Shown here piece by piece: positions 9,507-18,780 of a stretch of DNA of 64,000 bases (position 1 is its first letter; every line of letters begins with the position of its first letter). The translations under genes were made by a program, and so were the position numbers. Under the pieces are notes generated by a model, which was not told the origin of the DNA, made no database searches, and saw only the letters and a program-made list of their open reading frames with translations. The DNA comes from Pseudomonadota bacterium (GTDB lineage Bacteria > Pseudomonadota > Alphaproteobacteria > Rhizobiales > Beijerinckiaceae), in contig JAJXWB010000013.1 of the NCBI GenBank assembly GCA_021781815.1, positions 1 to 64,000 on the forward strand. The letters are read 5' to 3'.

Positions 9507-10359
9507 GCTTCAGCACGTCGGCGAGCCGCATTTGCGCAGAGCCCGGCTTCAGCGGCTTCTGCTGCGAGTCGTGTGGCGCCCAGCCTGTCAGCCACATCAA
9601 CTCGAAGGTTGCGCGCACGCGCCCGTCCAGGTCGCTATAGCGGTCCGCATAGATTTCGGCGGCGCGCATCAATGTCGCCCGGCGCAGCGGTTTTCGCCCG
9701 CGCGCCGCGAGGGAATTCGTCGCTCCCATCGCGCGCAGGTCGCTCATCAGACCGAACATCGAATCGTAGCGCACGACCAGCGGTTCGGAATCGACGACCG
9801 GCAAGGCGAACCCAGCGCGCTGCATGAGGGCGCCGAGCGCGCGCACATCGACGAACGGCGCGACGCGCGGGCTTGCGCCGCCTTCGAGGTCGGCTTCCGC
9901 CGCCGTGAAGCTCGCCCGCAGTTCGCCGAGGCTGCCGCCGCCGATCATGCAGGCGAGCAGCAGGCCGTCCGGGCGCAGCGCGCGCCTGATCTGCACGAGC
10001 GCGCCCGGCAGGTCGTTGACCCATTGGAGCGCGAGCGCCGAGACGACGAGGTCGAACGATTCGGGGCCGACTGGCAGCGCCTCCTCGTCGCCGACGATGA
10101 AATTCGGGCTCTCGCCGAAGGCGCGATGGCCTGCGAGCCGCACCACGCGCCGGCCCCGCCGCGCGATCGCCTGCGCAGCCAGCGGGGAGGGCGCGCCTAT
10201 GTCGAGCGCATCGGGAAAATCCCGCAACACGGACGACAGGCGCGCAGCCAGTTCGTCCGCCGCCGCACGCAACAGAAAATCCTCCGGCCCCTGCGCTTGC
10301 GCGCGCAGCAGGCGCCTCAGACGCAGGGAGCGGTCGAAGATGATCGGCGTTGCTGCCAT
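9484..10359 (-). CDS. NDUFAF5-like SAM-dependent protein (respiratory complex I assembly type)
   Basis: A 291-residue class-I methyltransferase-fold protein. It starts IIFDRSLRLRR, has a nucleotide-binding loop around ALDIGAPSP, the central SALALQWVNDLPGAL, and ends with LTGWAPHDSQQKPL. These start and end signatures match the NDUFAF5/C20orf7 group, whose human member hydroxylates an arginine of the complex I subunit NDUFS7. Alphaproteobacterial members are usually annotated only as methyltransferases or BioC-like proteins. Acting on the NuoB homologue is an inference. The 3' end overlaps the acetate kinase gene by 23 bp. Confidence 0.8.
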   Translation of the reverse strand: MAATPIIFDRSLRLRRLLRAQAQGPEDFLLRAAADELAARLSSVLRDFPDALDIGAPSPLAAQAIARRGRRVVRLAGHRAFGESPNFIVGDEEALPVGPESFDLVVSALALQWVNDLPGALVQIRRALRPDGLLLACMIGGGSLGELRASFTAAEADLEGGASPRVAPFVDVRALGALMQRAGFALPVVDSEPLVVRYDSMFGLMSDLRAMGATNSLAARGRKPLRRATLMRAAEIYADRYSDLDGRVRATFELMWLTGWAPHDSQQKPLKPGSAQMRLADVLKPRSRDDS

Positions 10360-10557
10360 GGCCGAGGCTTATCGCGCCGGACGCGCGCGCGGTCAAAGGG
10401 CGCGTCCGGCGGCGCGATCGCTGTGGCGCCTGCGCGACAGTCGCCAAATCTTAAGCCTACCGTTTAACTGAACGTTCAAGATCGCTTAGACAAAGCAGGA
10501 GTGATGGATAAAATTCGGTTCATCGCAATCCTTTCCCGCAAAATGAGGATCAGCCGC

Positions 10558-11133
10558 ATGGACCGCCGCGCGCCCCGTACTTCGACAACCGCCGCGATCC
10601 GGCGGAACGGCGGCGCGGCCGCCCTGGCGCTCGCCGCCGGTCTGTTCGGCGCACTCGCTGCGCCGCCGCGCCCCGCTGCGGCGGCGCAGCGTCTGACGCC
10701 TTATGCCGGCGCCGCCGAACTGCGCCCCGGCACGATCGTCATCAGCGCCCGCCAGCGTGAACTCTACTACATCGTCGACAGCGCCAGGGCGATCCGCTAT
10801 CCGATCGCCGTGCCGAAAAGCGGCAAGGAATGGTCGGGCTACGCTACGATCAACGGCAAATACCGGAATCCCGACTGGGCGCCGCCGGCCGTCGTCAAGC
10901 ACGACCATCCCGAATTGCCCAACCTCATTCCCGGCGGATCGCCGCACAATCCCATGGGCATCGCCGCGCTGACCCTCGACCGCGACCAGATCGCCATTCA
11001 CGGCACCACGCAGACCATGCGCCGGTCCATCGGCACCGCCGCCTCCTATGGCTGCATCCGCATGTTCAACGAGGATGTCGCCGATCTTTACAGCCGCGTC
11101 AGCGTCGGAACTCCGGTCGTGATGGTCCGCTGA
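10558..11133 (+). CDS. L,D-transpeptidase (YkuD family)
   Basis: Periplasmic enzyme that cross-links peptidoglycan stem peptides or attaches outer-membrane proteins to them. The 191-residue protein has an N-terminal export signal (basic start, hydrophobic AAALALAAGLFGALA) and a YkuD domain ending in the catalytic motif HGTTQ...SYGCIRM with the nucleophile near Cys166. The ORF track begins at 10501, but GAGGA lies eight bases before the ATG at 10558, which is chosen. A TGAACGTTCA palindrome lies about 80 bp upstream, and a strong intrinsic terminator follows, so it is probably a single-gene unit. Confidence 0.9.
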   Translation: MDRRAPRTSTTAAIRRNGGAAALALAAGLFGALAAPPRPAAAAQRLTPYAGAAELRPGTIVISARQRELYYIVDSARAIRYPIAVPKSGKEWSGYATINGKYRNPDWAPPAVVKHDHPELPNLIPGGSPHNPMGIAALTLDRDQIAIHGTTQTMRRSIGTAASYGCIRMFNEDVADLYSRVSVGTPVVMVR

Positions 11134-11162
11134 CCCGTCAGCGCTCGCATCCGAGCATCGAC

Positions 11163-11190
11163 AGGCCCGGAGACCTCCGGGCCTTTTTAT
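11163..11190 (+). terminator. Rho-independent terminator of the L,D-transpeptidase gene
   Basis: GGCCCGGA, a 4-nt loop, and TCCGGGCC are followed directly by TTTTTAT. This is the clearest intrinsic terminator in the window and lies about 30 bp after the stop codon. Confidence 0.92.
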
Positions 11191-11280
11191 TGGCGCCGAT
11201 GCTTGCGATGCGCGCTTGACGCGCGGGCTTCGGCCGACAGATATCTCGGGCCCCGCCTGTGCGGGCGACCGGAGACGGAA

Positions 11281-12051
11281 ATGACGCTGCAGGTTCACCA
11301 GTTCATCTGTCTGTCCGACAATTTCGGCCTGCTGGCGCACGATCCGGCCTCGGGCGCCACCGCCACGATCGATGCGCCGGACGGCGCCGCCATTCTCGCC
11401 GCGCTCGCCGAAAGGGGCTGGACGCTCACGGACATTCTCCTCACGCACCACCATCCCGACCACACTCAGGGCGTTCCCGTGCTCAAGGCGCGCTTTCCGC
11501 AGGCGCGCGTCGTCGGCGCCAGGAGCGACGAAAGGCGGATAGCCAACCTCGAACTGAAGGTGGCGGGGAACGACGAGATCGCCGTCGGCGGCGCAAATGC
11601 GCGAATCATCGCGACGCCCGGCCATACGACCGGCCACATCGTTTATCATTTCAGCGACGATGACGTGCTGTTCGCCGGCGACACGCTGTTTTCGCTCGGC
11701 TGCGGGCGCGTGTTCGAAACGCCGATGAACGTCATGCATCATTCGCTGATGACGCTCGCGGCGCTGCCGGAGGAGACGCAGGTCTATTGCGGCCACGAAT
11801 ATACGCAAGCGAACGCCCGCTTCGCGTTGACCGTCGATCCCGACAACTCTCTGCTGAAGGCGCGGGCGGCGCGCGTCGATCAATTGCGCGGATCGGACAT
11901 GTTCACGCTGCCGACGACCATCGGCCTCGAACTCGCGACCAACCCGTTCCTGCGCGCCGAAGATCCGGGCGTGCAGGCCGCCATTGGCATGTCCGGCGCC
12001 GATCCGGTTCAGGTCTTCGCGGAGTTGCGGGAGCGCAAGAACAGATTCTGA
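11281..12051 (+). CDS. gloB: Hydroxyacylglutathione hydrolase (glyoxalase II)
   Basis: Hydrolyses S-D-lactoylglutathione to D-lactate and glutathione, the second step of methylglyoxal detoxification. The 256-residue protein has the metallo-beta-lactamase zinc motif THHHPDH (His56-His61), the second-shell motif FAGDTLFSLGCGR, CGHEYT, and the characteristic C-terminus ELRERKNRF. The ATG at 11281 has GGAGACGG before it and starts the family N-terminus; the ORF track start at 11203 is too long. It is convergent with the SDHAF4-like gene, 27 bp away. Confidence 0.95.
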   Translation: MTLQVHQFICLSDNFGLLAHDPASGATATIDAPDGAAILAALAERGWTLTDILLTHHHPDHTQGVPVLKARFPQARVVGARSDERRIANLELKVAGNDEIAVGGANARIIATPGHTTGHIVYHFSDDDVLFAGDTLFSLGCGRVFETPMNVMHHSLMTLAALPEETQVYCGHEYTQANARFALTVDPDNSLLKARAARVDQLRGSDMFTLPTTIGLELATNPFLRAEDPGVQAAIGMSGADPVQVFAELRERKNRF

Positions 12052-12078
12052 CGCTCTGGATTGCGGACCTTCGCCGCG

Positions 12079-12294
12079 TCAAAAATCGCAGGCGATGCCC
12101 TTGATCTCCCAATCGCCATAGCGCACGGGCTCGGGCCCGTCGCGTCCACCGATCTCTTGCGGACGCTCGATCTGCGCAGTCGCCGCGCGGCGCGCCTCGG
12201 CTTCCGCCAACGCGCGCTCGGCCTCCGGCGACAGTTTGCGCTTCGTCGCAATCAGGACCGTTGCTGTATCGTCGTGCGCGTCTTCTTCCGCCAT
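12079..12294 (-). CDS. DUF1674 protein, SDHAF4-like succinate dehydrogenase assembly factor
   Basis: A 71-residue protein whose C-terminus GPEPVRYGDWEIKGIACDF matches the DUF1674/SDHAF4 signature. In mitochondria SDHAF4 binds flavinylated SdhA and helps its assembly with SdhB; a similar role for the bacterial complex II is inferred. The N-terminal half is charged and alanine-rich and probably flexible. It lies between convergent gloB and divergent htpX. Confidence 0.85.
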   Translation of the reverse strand: MAEEDAHDDTATVLIATKRKLSPEAERALAEAEARRAATAQIERPQEIGGRDGPEPVRYGDWEIKGIACDF

Positions 12295-12386
12295 TCTCTC
12301 GCCTTACCCGCTTGCGCTTATCACGCGCCGCTCCCCACATAGGACAAGGCGGGCGGAACCGCCAGCGGGGCGCGCAGGAGCGGGCG

Positions 12387-13415
12387 ATGAATTACATGCG
12401 GACGGCGGTGCTGTTGGCAGGCATGACCGCGCTGTTCCTGATCGTAGGTCTGGCGCTCGGCGGACGGACCGGCATGGGGCTCGCGCTGGTGTTCGCCATC
12501 GGCGCCAATGTCTTCGCCTACTGGAATTCGGATCGCATGGCGTTGGCGGCGGTCGACGCGCGCGAGGTCGACCGGGCGAGCGCGCCCGATCTCGTCGATG
12601 ACGTGGCCTGGCTGGCCGCGCGCGCTGGCCTGCCGACGCCGCGCGTCTGCCTGGTCGACAGTCCCCAGCCCAACGCCTTTGCGACGGGCCGCGACCCGGA
12701 GCATGCGGCAATCGCCGTCAACACCGGCCTCTCCGCGATTCTGACGCGCGAGGAACGGCTCGGCGTGCTCGCGCACGAACTTTCGCATGTGAAAAACCGC
12801 GATACGCTGACAATGACGATCGCCGCCACGCTTGCCGGCGCGATTTCCTCAATTGCCCAATGGGGATTTTTCTTCGGGGGCGACCGCCGCCGGAACGGGC
12901 CCGGCGTGCTTGCGTCGATCGCCCTCGCCATTCTCGCGCCGATGGCGGCGATGATCGTGCAGATGGCCGTCAGCCGGTCGCGCGAATACGAAGCCGATCG
13001 CAGCGGCGGCAGGCTCTGCGGCAATCCCCTGTGGCTGGCCTCCGCCCTGTCGAAGATCGCCGATGGCGCGGAATCGATTCGCGACGAGGCGGTCGAGGCG
13101 CATCCGTCGATGGCGCATCTTTTCATCGTCAATCCGCTCGCGGGTGGGCCGCGCGACAATCTGTTCTCGACCCATCCCGACACGCAGAACCGAATCGCGG
13201 CGTTGATGGAACTGGCGCGACAGATGGGCGTTTCCAGCGCAGACTTCGCTTCGCGGCCAAATGAGACCGGATCGCGCTGGACGCCGTTTCGCGACCCGCC
13301 CGCGGCGGCGAGCGGCTTTCTCGGCGGACGCGGGATCGCGCGGCCGCCACGCGACGATCCGTGGGACGCGGCCTCCAGCGGAAGCGATCGCCCGACCCCG
13401 TGGGGTCGCGGCTGA
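12387..13415 (+). CDS. htpX: Zinc metalloprotease HtpX
   Basis: Inner-membrane M48-family protease involved in quality control of membrane proteins. The 342-residue protein has two N-terminal membrane segments (about 5-25 and 28-45), the zinc motif HELSH (His130, Glu131, His134), two further hydrophobic segments around 145-200, and EYEADRSGG supplying the third zinc ligand. The C-terminal 50 residues are rich in Gly, Pro and Arg. The ATG at 12387 (MNYMRTAVLL) is the family start; the ORF track extension is rejected. It lies 68 bp upstream of rsmB in the same direction. Confidence 0.94.
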   Translation: MNYMRTAVLLAGMTALFLIVGLALGGRTGMGLALVFAIGANVFAYWNSDRMALAAVDAREVDRASAPDLVDDVAWLAARAGLPTPRVCLVDSPQPNAFATGRDPEHAAIAVNTGLSAILTREERLGVLAHELSHVKNRDTLTMTIAATLAGAISSIAQWGFFFGGDRRRNGPGVLASIALAILAPMAAMIVQMAVSRSREYEADRSGGRLCGNPLWLASALSKIADGAESIRDEAVEAHPSMAHLFIVNPLAGGPRDNLFSTHPDTQNRIAALMELARQMGVSSADFASRPNETGSRWTPFRDPPAAASGFLGGRGIARPPRDDPWDAASSGSDRPTPWGRG

Positions 13416-13483
13416 CCTTTCGACCGCGGTGACGTACAAAGGGATTCGTTCTTGTTCATCAACTCACCGAACGCAGGCAGGTC

Positions 13484-14881
13484 GTGAAGCGCGGCGCAGG
13501 ACAGACATCTTCGAGCCGCCCCGGCGCGGCCCGGCCGAGCGAGGCCGAACGCGAGGCGCGCATCGATGCGACGCCAGGGCTGCGCGCCCGCATCGCCGCC
13601 CATCAGGTGATCTCGGACGTGATCGCCGGCGGCCATGCGCTCGACGAACGTTTTTCGTCCAGCGCCGTACCAAACCGCACGCTCGGCCTCGATCCGCGCG
13701 ACCGGGCGCTGGTGCGTTCGATCGCCACGGTCGCCGTGCGCCGGCTTGGCGCGATCCGCCGCGCCATGGCGCGTTTGCTCGACCGCGGCTTGCCGCGCAA
13801 CGCCGGGCAGCTTGAGTGGATGATGATCGTCGGCCTGGCGCAGATTCTCTTTCTCGACACCCCGGACCACGCTGCGGTCAATCTCGCCGTGCGCGCCGCC
13901 AAGGAAGACGTGAAGACCGCAGGCTATTCGGGACTGCTCAACGCCGTGCTGCGCAATGCAATACGCGAACGCGAGGCATTGCTCGGCGATCTCGACCCGC
14001 TGACCGTCGAGGCGCCGGGCTGGCTTGCGCAACGCTGGCGCCGGAGCTGGGGTGAGGAACGCGCCCGCGCCATCGCCGCAGCGCATCTGATGGAGCCGAC
14101 GCTCGACATCAGCGTGATCGACGATGCGGAAGGCTGGGCGCGCCGCCTCGGCGGAACTGTCCTGCCGACCGGCTCGATCCGCATCGACGCCCACACGCCG
14201 GTGCCCGAACTCGACGGCTACGCTGAAGGTCGCTGGTGGGTGCAGGACGCCGGAGCCGCGCTTCCGGCGAAACTGCTGCGCTTTGGTCAGGGCGCGCGCG
14301 TGCTCGATCTCTGCGCCGCCCCCGGCGGCAAGACGGCGCAACTCGCAGCCGCCGGCGTCCAGGTCGTCGCGCTCGATCGCTCCGCGGAACGGCTGAAGCA
14401 ATTGTCGGCCAATCTCGCCCGCCTCGGCCTGCACGCAGACATCGTGGTAGCGGACGCCGCCTCATGGTCGGCCGAGCCGTTCGAGGCCGTCCTGGTCGAC
14501 CCGCCCTGTTCGGCGACCGGCACGATCCGTCGTCATCCCGACGTGCAATGGACCAAGAAGCCCGGCGACATCGACCAGCTCGCGGCATTGCAGAGCCGGA
14601 TCCTCGACCGCGCCGCGGCGCTGGTGCGGCCGGGCGGAGAAATCGTCTATTGCACATGCTCGATAGAGCCGGAAGAAGGCGAGTTCCAGATCGCCGCTTT
14701 GCTGCGCCGCAATCCTGATTTTCGCCGCGACCGCATTGAACCGGGCGAATGCGGTCTGCCGGCGGAATTCGTCTCGGCCGACGGGGAACTGCGTACTTTG
14801 CCGAGCTTCTGGCCAAACGAAAATCCGCGCTTCGCCGGAATAGACGGGTTTTTTGCCTCGCGCTTGCGCAAACAGGGTTAA
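13484..14881 (+). CDS. rsmB: 16S rRNA (cytosine-967-C5)-methyltransferase RsmB
   Basis: Methylates C967 of 16S rRNA using SAM. The 465-residue chain has an N-terminal NusB-like RNA-binding domain (about 30-160) and a C-terminal SAM domain with LDLCAAPGGKTAQLA (motif I), VDPPCSATGTIRRHP (motif IV with one active cysteine) and YCTCSIEPEEGE (motif VI with the second cysteine). The start is taken as GTG with CAGGT before it; a somewhat later start is possible because the first 30 residues are low complexity. It is followed on the same strand by the heparinase-family gene, an arrangement I recall from other Hyphomicrobiales. Confidence 0.93.
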   Translation: MKRGAGQTSSSRPGAARPSEAEREARIDATPGLRARIAAHQVISDVIAGGHALDERFSSSAVPNRTLGLDPRDRALVRSIATVAVRRLGAIRRAMARLLDRGLPRNAGQLEWMMIVGLAQILFLDTPDHAAVNLAVRAAKEDVKTAGYSGLLNAVLRNAIREREALLGDLDPLTVEAPGWLAQRWRRSWGEERARAIAAAHLMEPTLDISVIDDAEGWARRLGGTVLPTGSIRIDAHTPVPELDGYAEGRWWVQDAGAALPAKLLRFGQGARVLDLCAAPGGKTAQLAAAGVQVVALDRSAERLKQLSANLARLGLHADIVVADAASWSAEPFEAVLVDPPCSATGTIRRHPDVQWTKKPGDIDQLAALQSRILDRAAALVRPGGEIVYCTCSIEPEEGEFQIAALLRRNPDFRRDRIEPGECGLPAEFVSADGELRTLPSFWPNENPRFAGIDGFFASRLRKQG

Positions 14882-14916
14882 CAGAAGATAAACTCTTTAT
14901 TCTCAATAATTTCCTT

Positions 14917-14939
14917 CGCCGCCCGAACCTCGGGCGGCG
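14917..14939 (+). terminator. Perfect hairpin after rsmB
   Basis: CGCCGCCCGA, a 3-nt loop and TCGGGCGGCG form a perfect 10-bp stem 36 bp after the rsmB stop. No U-tract follows on the plus strand, so it may be a weak terminator or simply a stable structure. It also argues that the next gene begins after this point. Confidence 0.4.
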
Positions 14940-15006
14940 TGTTGGACGGCGCGATTCCGCCGCGTGGGGGGATGGAAAGCTGGCGAAGGCCTCTCTGGCT
15001 GATCGC

Positions 15007-16671
15007 GTGAAGCTCGCTGCGCTGGCTGGAGCGCAACGACTGGCGCCGATAGCGCGCGCGACGCTTTCGCCGGCGCGCGCGTTCGGCCGTCTTCGCGCAC
15101 GCCCTCCCGAGCGGCTGCTGATCGCGCCGCAGGACATACGCACCGCCGATGCGACGCGAGCGGACGATATTTATGCCGGCTATTTCGCGTTCGGCGGGCG
15201 CATCGTGAACACGCAGGGCCGTTCGCCCTTCGACCTGCCGGCGCCGTCGCCGGACTGGCAGAGCGCGCTGAACGGGTTCGGCTGGCTGCGCCATATGCGC
15301 GCCGCCAACACGGCGCTCGCCCGCGCCAACGCCCGTGCGCTGGTCGAGGATTACCTCGCCGGACGCCGTCGCTTCGCCACGAACGCCGAACCCGACCCTG
15401 CGACGGCCGCACGCCGCATTCTGTCCTGGCTTAGCCAGTCGACCCTCCTGCTGGAGAACGCGGATTCGGATTTCTACAATCGCTTCCTGCGCGCGCTGTC
15501 GCGCGATGTCGTGCAATTGCAACAGGACTATGGCGCGACCAGCGGCTTGACCCGGTTGCAGGCGGCGGTGGCGCTCGCAGAATATGCGCTGTGCGCCGAC
15601 CTGCCGCCACGATACCAGGCGCGCACGACCGCACAGCTCGCCGCCGTCATCGACGAGCAGGTGCTCCCGGACGGCGGGCATATCGGGCGCAATCCGCAAA
15701 CGCTCGTCGAACTGCTGCTCGATTTCCTGCCTCTGCGGCAATCCTACGCCGCCCGCGCGCTCCCCCCGCCGCCGACGCTTCTCAACGCCATCGACCGCAT
15801 CATGCCGGCGCTGCGGCTGTTGCGGCATGGCGATGGATCGCTGGCGCTGTTCAATGGCATGGGCGTCACCGCGCCAGACCGCCTCGCGGTCGTGCTCGCA
15901 TACGACGACGCGCCCGGCCAGGCGCTGATGAGCGCGCCCTACGCCGGCTATCAGCGTCTGGAGGCAGGCGAGGCGGTCGCGATCGTCGATTGCGGGCCGC
16001 CGCCGCCCAGACCCTTTTCGCGCCATGCGCACGCCGGCTGCCTGTCGTTCGAATTCTCGTCCGGCTCCGACCGGATCGTCGTCAACTGCGGCGCGCCGGC
16101 GTTGACGGCCGCGCATGCGCAGGCCGCACGCCATACGGCGGCGCATTCGACTCTTGTCATCGACGATACCTCCTCCTGCCGCATTGCCGGGGAGGCCGGA
16201 ATCGAACGGGTGGTGGCCGGTCAGATCGTCGCCGGCACGAACCGGGTCGACGTCGCACGGCGCGACACGCCGGAGAGCACGCTGCTCGACATGTCGCACA
16301 ATGGCTATGCCCGGAATTTTGGGCTCATACACGCGCGGCGGCTGGCGCTCAGATCGGACGGCGCGCGACTCGACGGTGAAGATCGGCTGATCGACGCCGG
16401 CCAGCCTGCGCAGGACCAGCCGCGGGCCTTTGCGATCCGTTTCCACATCCATCCGTCCGTGACGATCACGAGTTCGGCCGACAACGTGGGCGTCGCTCTC
16501 GACCTGCCCGGCGGCGAGCGATGGATGTTCGAGGCGCGGGGCGCATCGATCGCGGTGGAGGAAAGCGTGTTCTTTGCAAGTCCCGACGGCGCGCGCGCCT
16601 GCCAGCAGATCGTGGCGCGCGGCGACGCCAAAATGGAGACCTGCGTGCAATGGTCATTTTCGTTGACCTGA
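15007..16671 (+). CDS. Heparinase II/III family protein
   Basis: About 554 residues. The N-terminal part is alpha-helical, of the alginate-lyase/heparinase toroid type (about 60-330, with GFGWLRHMRAAN and LPDGGHIGRNPQ), and the C-terminal part is the beta-sandwich heparinase II/III domain with HAHAGCLSFEF and AAHSTLVIDDTSS. Members act on uronic-acid-containing polysaccharides; in this group the substrate is unknown and could be a cell-surface polymer. No signal peptide is obvious. The start is uncertain: the open frame reaches back to 14749 inside rsmB without a good ATG. GTG at 15007 is chosen because it fits the conserved part and overlaps the stop of a 12-codon ORF (GTGA). Confidence 0.82.
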   Translation: MKLAALAGAQRLAPIARATLSPARAFGRLRARPPERLLIAPQDIRTADATRADDIYAGYFAFGGRIVNTQGRSPFDLPAPSPDWQSALNGFGWLRHMRAANTALARANARALVEDYLAGRRRFATNAEPDPATAARRILSWLSQSTLLLENADSDFYNRFLRALSRDVVQLQQDYGATSGLTRLQAAVALAEYALCADLPPRYQARTTAQLAAVIDEQVLPDGGHIGRNPQTLVELLLDFLPLRQSYAARALPPPPTLLNAIDRIMPALRLLRHGDGSLALFNGMGVTAPDRLAVVLAYDDAPGQALMSAPYAGYQRLEAGEAVAIVDCGPPPPRPFSRHAHAGCLSFEFSSGSDRIVVNCGAPALTAAHAQAARHTAAHSTLVIDDTSSCRIAGEAGIERVVAGQIVAGTNRVDVARRDTPESTLLDMSHNGYARNFGLIHARRLALRSDGARLDGEDRLIDAGQPAQDQPRAFAIRFHIHPSVTITSSADNVGVALDLPGGERWMFEARGASIAVEESVFFASPDGARACQQIVARGDAKMETCVQWSFSLT

Positions 16672-16677
16672 CCGCGC

Positions 16678-16713
16678 AAAATCCGGTTTCCACTTTGCCG
16701 GATCATGCTCTAG
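16678..16713. repeat. Dispersed intergenic repeat upstream of leuC
   Basis: AATCCGGTTTCCACTTTGCC followed by GGATCATGCTC contains the inverted pair ATCCGG/CCGGAT. I recall near-identical intergenic sequences in many Hyphomicrobiales genomes. It lies about 70 bp before leuC and may be part of its upstream region. Confidence 0.55.
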
Positions 16714-16781
16714 AAGAACTTCCATCCAGGCGCCTCGGCTGAAAAGCACAGCCTTCGGCAGGCGCGGAAAATTCAACCGGG

Positions 16782-18200
16782 ATGACGGAAATGACCGCAG
16801 GACCGCGCACGCTGTACGACAAAATCTGGGACGACCATGTCGTCGACATCCAGCCCGACGGCACGTGCCTGATCTATATCGACCGCCATCTCATCCACGA
16901 AGTGACGAGCCCGCAGGCGTTCGAAGGTCTGCGTATGGCCGGACGCAAGGTGCGCGCGCCCGCAAAGACGCTCGCCGTCGTCGATCACAATGTGCCGACG
17001 ACCGATCGCTCCAGGCCGATCGAGGATCCGGAATCCAGGGCGCAAGTCGAACAACTCGCAGCCAACGCGAAGGAGTTCGGCGTCGAATATTACGACGAGC
17101 ACGATCCACGGCAGGGCGTGGTCCACATCATCGGACCGGAACAGGGCTTCACCCTGCCTGGCGCGACGATCGTATGCGGGGACAGCCACACCTCGACGCA
17201 TGGCGCGTTCGGCGCGCTCGCACATGGCATCGGCACATCCGAAGTCGAACATGTTCTGGCGACGCAGACGCTGATCCAGAAGAAGGCGAAGAACATGCTG
17301 GTGCGCGTTGACGGCGCGCTGAAGGACGGCGTCGCGGCCAAGGACATCGTGCTCGCGATCATCGGCAAGATCGGCACGGCCGGCGGCACCGGGCACGTAA
17401 TCGAATATGCCGGCGAGGCCATTCGCGCGCTGTCGATGGAAGGCCGCATGACCATCTGCAACATGTCGATCGAGGGCGGCGCGCGCGCAGGCCTGATCGC
17501 GCCGGACGAAAAGACCTTCGCCTATCTGAAAGGCAGGCCAAAGGCGCCGAAGGGCGAGGCCTGGGATCAGGCGGTCGCCTATTGGTCGCAGCTCGGGTCG
17601 GACGAGGGCGCTCATTTCGACAGCGTCATCACGCTCGACGCCGGCGACCTTCCGCCGATCGTCACCTGGGGCACCAGCCCGCAGGACGTGATCGCCATCG
17701 ACGGGACCGTGCCGCGGGTGGAAGACGCCACAAGCGAGTCGCAACGCGCGTCGATCCAGCGCGCGCTCGACTACATGGGACTGAGCGGCGGCGAGAAGAT
17801 CGCCGACGTGCGCATCGACCGCGCCTTTATCGGCTCCTGCACCAACGGGCGCATCGAGGATCTGCGCGCGGCGGCTAAAATAGCGGAAGGCAAGAAGGTC
17901 GCCTCGCACGTCAGCGCGATGGTGGTGCCGGGATCTGGCCTCGTGAAGATGCAGGCGGAAGCCGAGGGCCTCGACAGGATCTTCAAGGCCGCCGGATTCG
18001 AATGGCGCGAACCGGGCTGCTCGATGTGTCTGGCGATGAACCCTGACAAGCTCGCCCCCGGCGAACGCTGCGCGTCCACCTCCAACCGCAATTTCGAGGG
18101 ACGCCAGGGATTCCGCGGCCGCACGCATCTGGTGTCGCCGGCCATGGCGGCGGCGGCGGCGATCGCCGGGCATTTTGTCGACGTGCGCAAGCTCGACTGA
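16782..18200 (+). CDS. leuC: 3-isopropylmalate dehydratase large subunit
   Basis: With LeuD it isomerises 2-isopropylmalate to 3-isopropylmalate in leucine synthesis (EC 4.2.1.33). The 472-residue aconitase-fold protein shows [13 protein letters not shown] and the 4Fe-4S cysteines in GSCTNGR and the pair CSMC. The start is ATG at 16782 or the ATG three codons on; both are acceptable. leuD lies 2 kb downstream on the same strand, separated by three unrelated genes, rather than adjacent. A strong hairpin follows the stop. Confidence 0.97.
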   Translation: MTEMTAGPRTLYDKIWDDHVVDIQPDGTCLIYIDRHLIHEVTSPQAFEGLRMAGRKVRAPAKTLAVVDHNVPTTDRSRPIEDPESRAQVEQLAANAKEFGVEYYDEHDPRQGVVHIIGPEQGFTLPGATIVCGDSHTSTHGAFGALAHGIGTSEVEHVLATQTLIQKKAKNMLVRVDGALKDGVAAKDIVLAIIGKIGTAGGTGHVIEYAGEAIRALSMEGRMTICNMSIEGGARAGLIAPDEKTFAYLKGRPKAPKGEAWDQAVAYWSQLGSDEGAHFDSVITLDAGDLPPIVTWGTSPQDVIAIDGTVPRVEDATSESQRASIQRALDYMGLSGGEKIADVRIDRAFIGSCTNGRIEDLRAAAKIAEGKKVASHVSAMVVPGSGLVKMQAEAEGLDRIFKAAGFEWREPGCSMCLAMNPDKLAPGERCASTSNRNFEGRQGFRGRTHLVSPAMAAAAAIAGHFVDVRKLD

Positions 18201-18221
18201 GCGCATTCGCCGATATCAAGG

Positions 18222-18247
18222 GACAAAGCCGCCGGAGCGGCTTTGTC
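18222..18247 (+). terminator. Hairpin terminator of leuC
   Basis: GACAAAGCCGC, a 4-nt loop and GCGGCTTTGTC make a perfect 11-bp stem 20 bp after leuC. No separate U-tract follows, but the stem has the composition of alphaproteobacterial terminators. Confidence 0.65.
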
Positions 18248-18354
18248 GCGCCAAAGGGGCCGGCGTTTCTGTGGCGGGGAAATGACAGCCGCATCCAGAT
18301 CGGCGCGCCGGTTCCACGCTTTCAATTGCAGCGGCGCCTGTGCGATGCTGCGCC

Positions 18355-18780
18355 ATGTCCGACGCTTCAATCTGGGCGCACACACATGCGCCGTCGCTCG
18401 CCGACATCGAATTTCTGGCGCACGCAGCCTTTGGCGCGCTCCCCGCGCGCTTTCGCAACCTGTGCGATGGTCTCGTAATCCGCGTCGACGACTTCCCGGA
18501 CGACGACACGCTCGATGATATGCATTGCGAGTCCGACTACGACCTGCTCGGCCTGTTCCGCGGCCGCGGCCTCGCGCAGGGCGAGGCTTTCGCGCAGACC
18601 GGGCAGATGCCGAACATGGTCTGGCTCTATCGCCGTCCGATCCTCGATTACTGGGCGGATGGCGACGATACGCTCGACGCCGTCGTGCGCCACGTCCTGG
18701 TGCATGAAATAGGTCATCACTTCGGACTGAGCGACGCCGACATGGAGTCGATCGAACGCACGACGGATGAGACCCGCTGA
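18355..18780 (+). CDS. Metallopeptidase family protein (zincin-like, DUF1025 type)
   Basis: A 141-residue minimal zincin. HEIGHHFGLSD near residues 117-127 carries the HExxH zinc site with the extended glycine-aspartate tail of this family. The N-terminal half (SLADIEFLAHAAFGALP) matches the usual start. The ATG at 18355 is chosen over the ORF start at 18340. The substrate is unknown. The stop overlaps the next start by one base (TGATG), so it is translationally coupled to the Pcm-like gene. Confidence 0.82.
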   Translation: MSDASIWAHTHAPSLADIEFLAHAAFGALPARFRNLCDGLVIRVDDFPDDDTLDDMHCESDYDLLGLFRGRGLAQGEAFAQTGQMPNMVWLYRRPILDYWADGDDTLDAVVRHVLVHEIGHHFGLSDADMESIERTTDETR

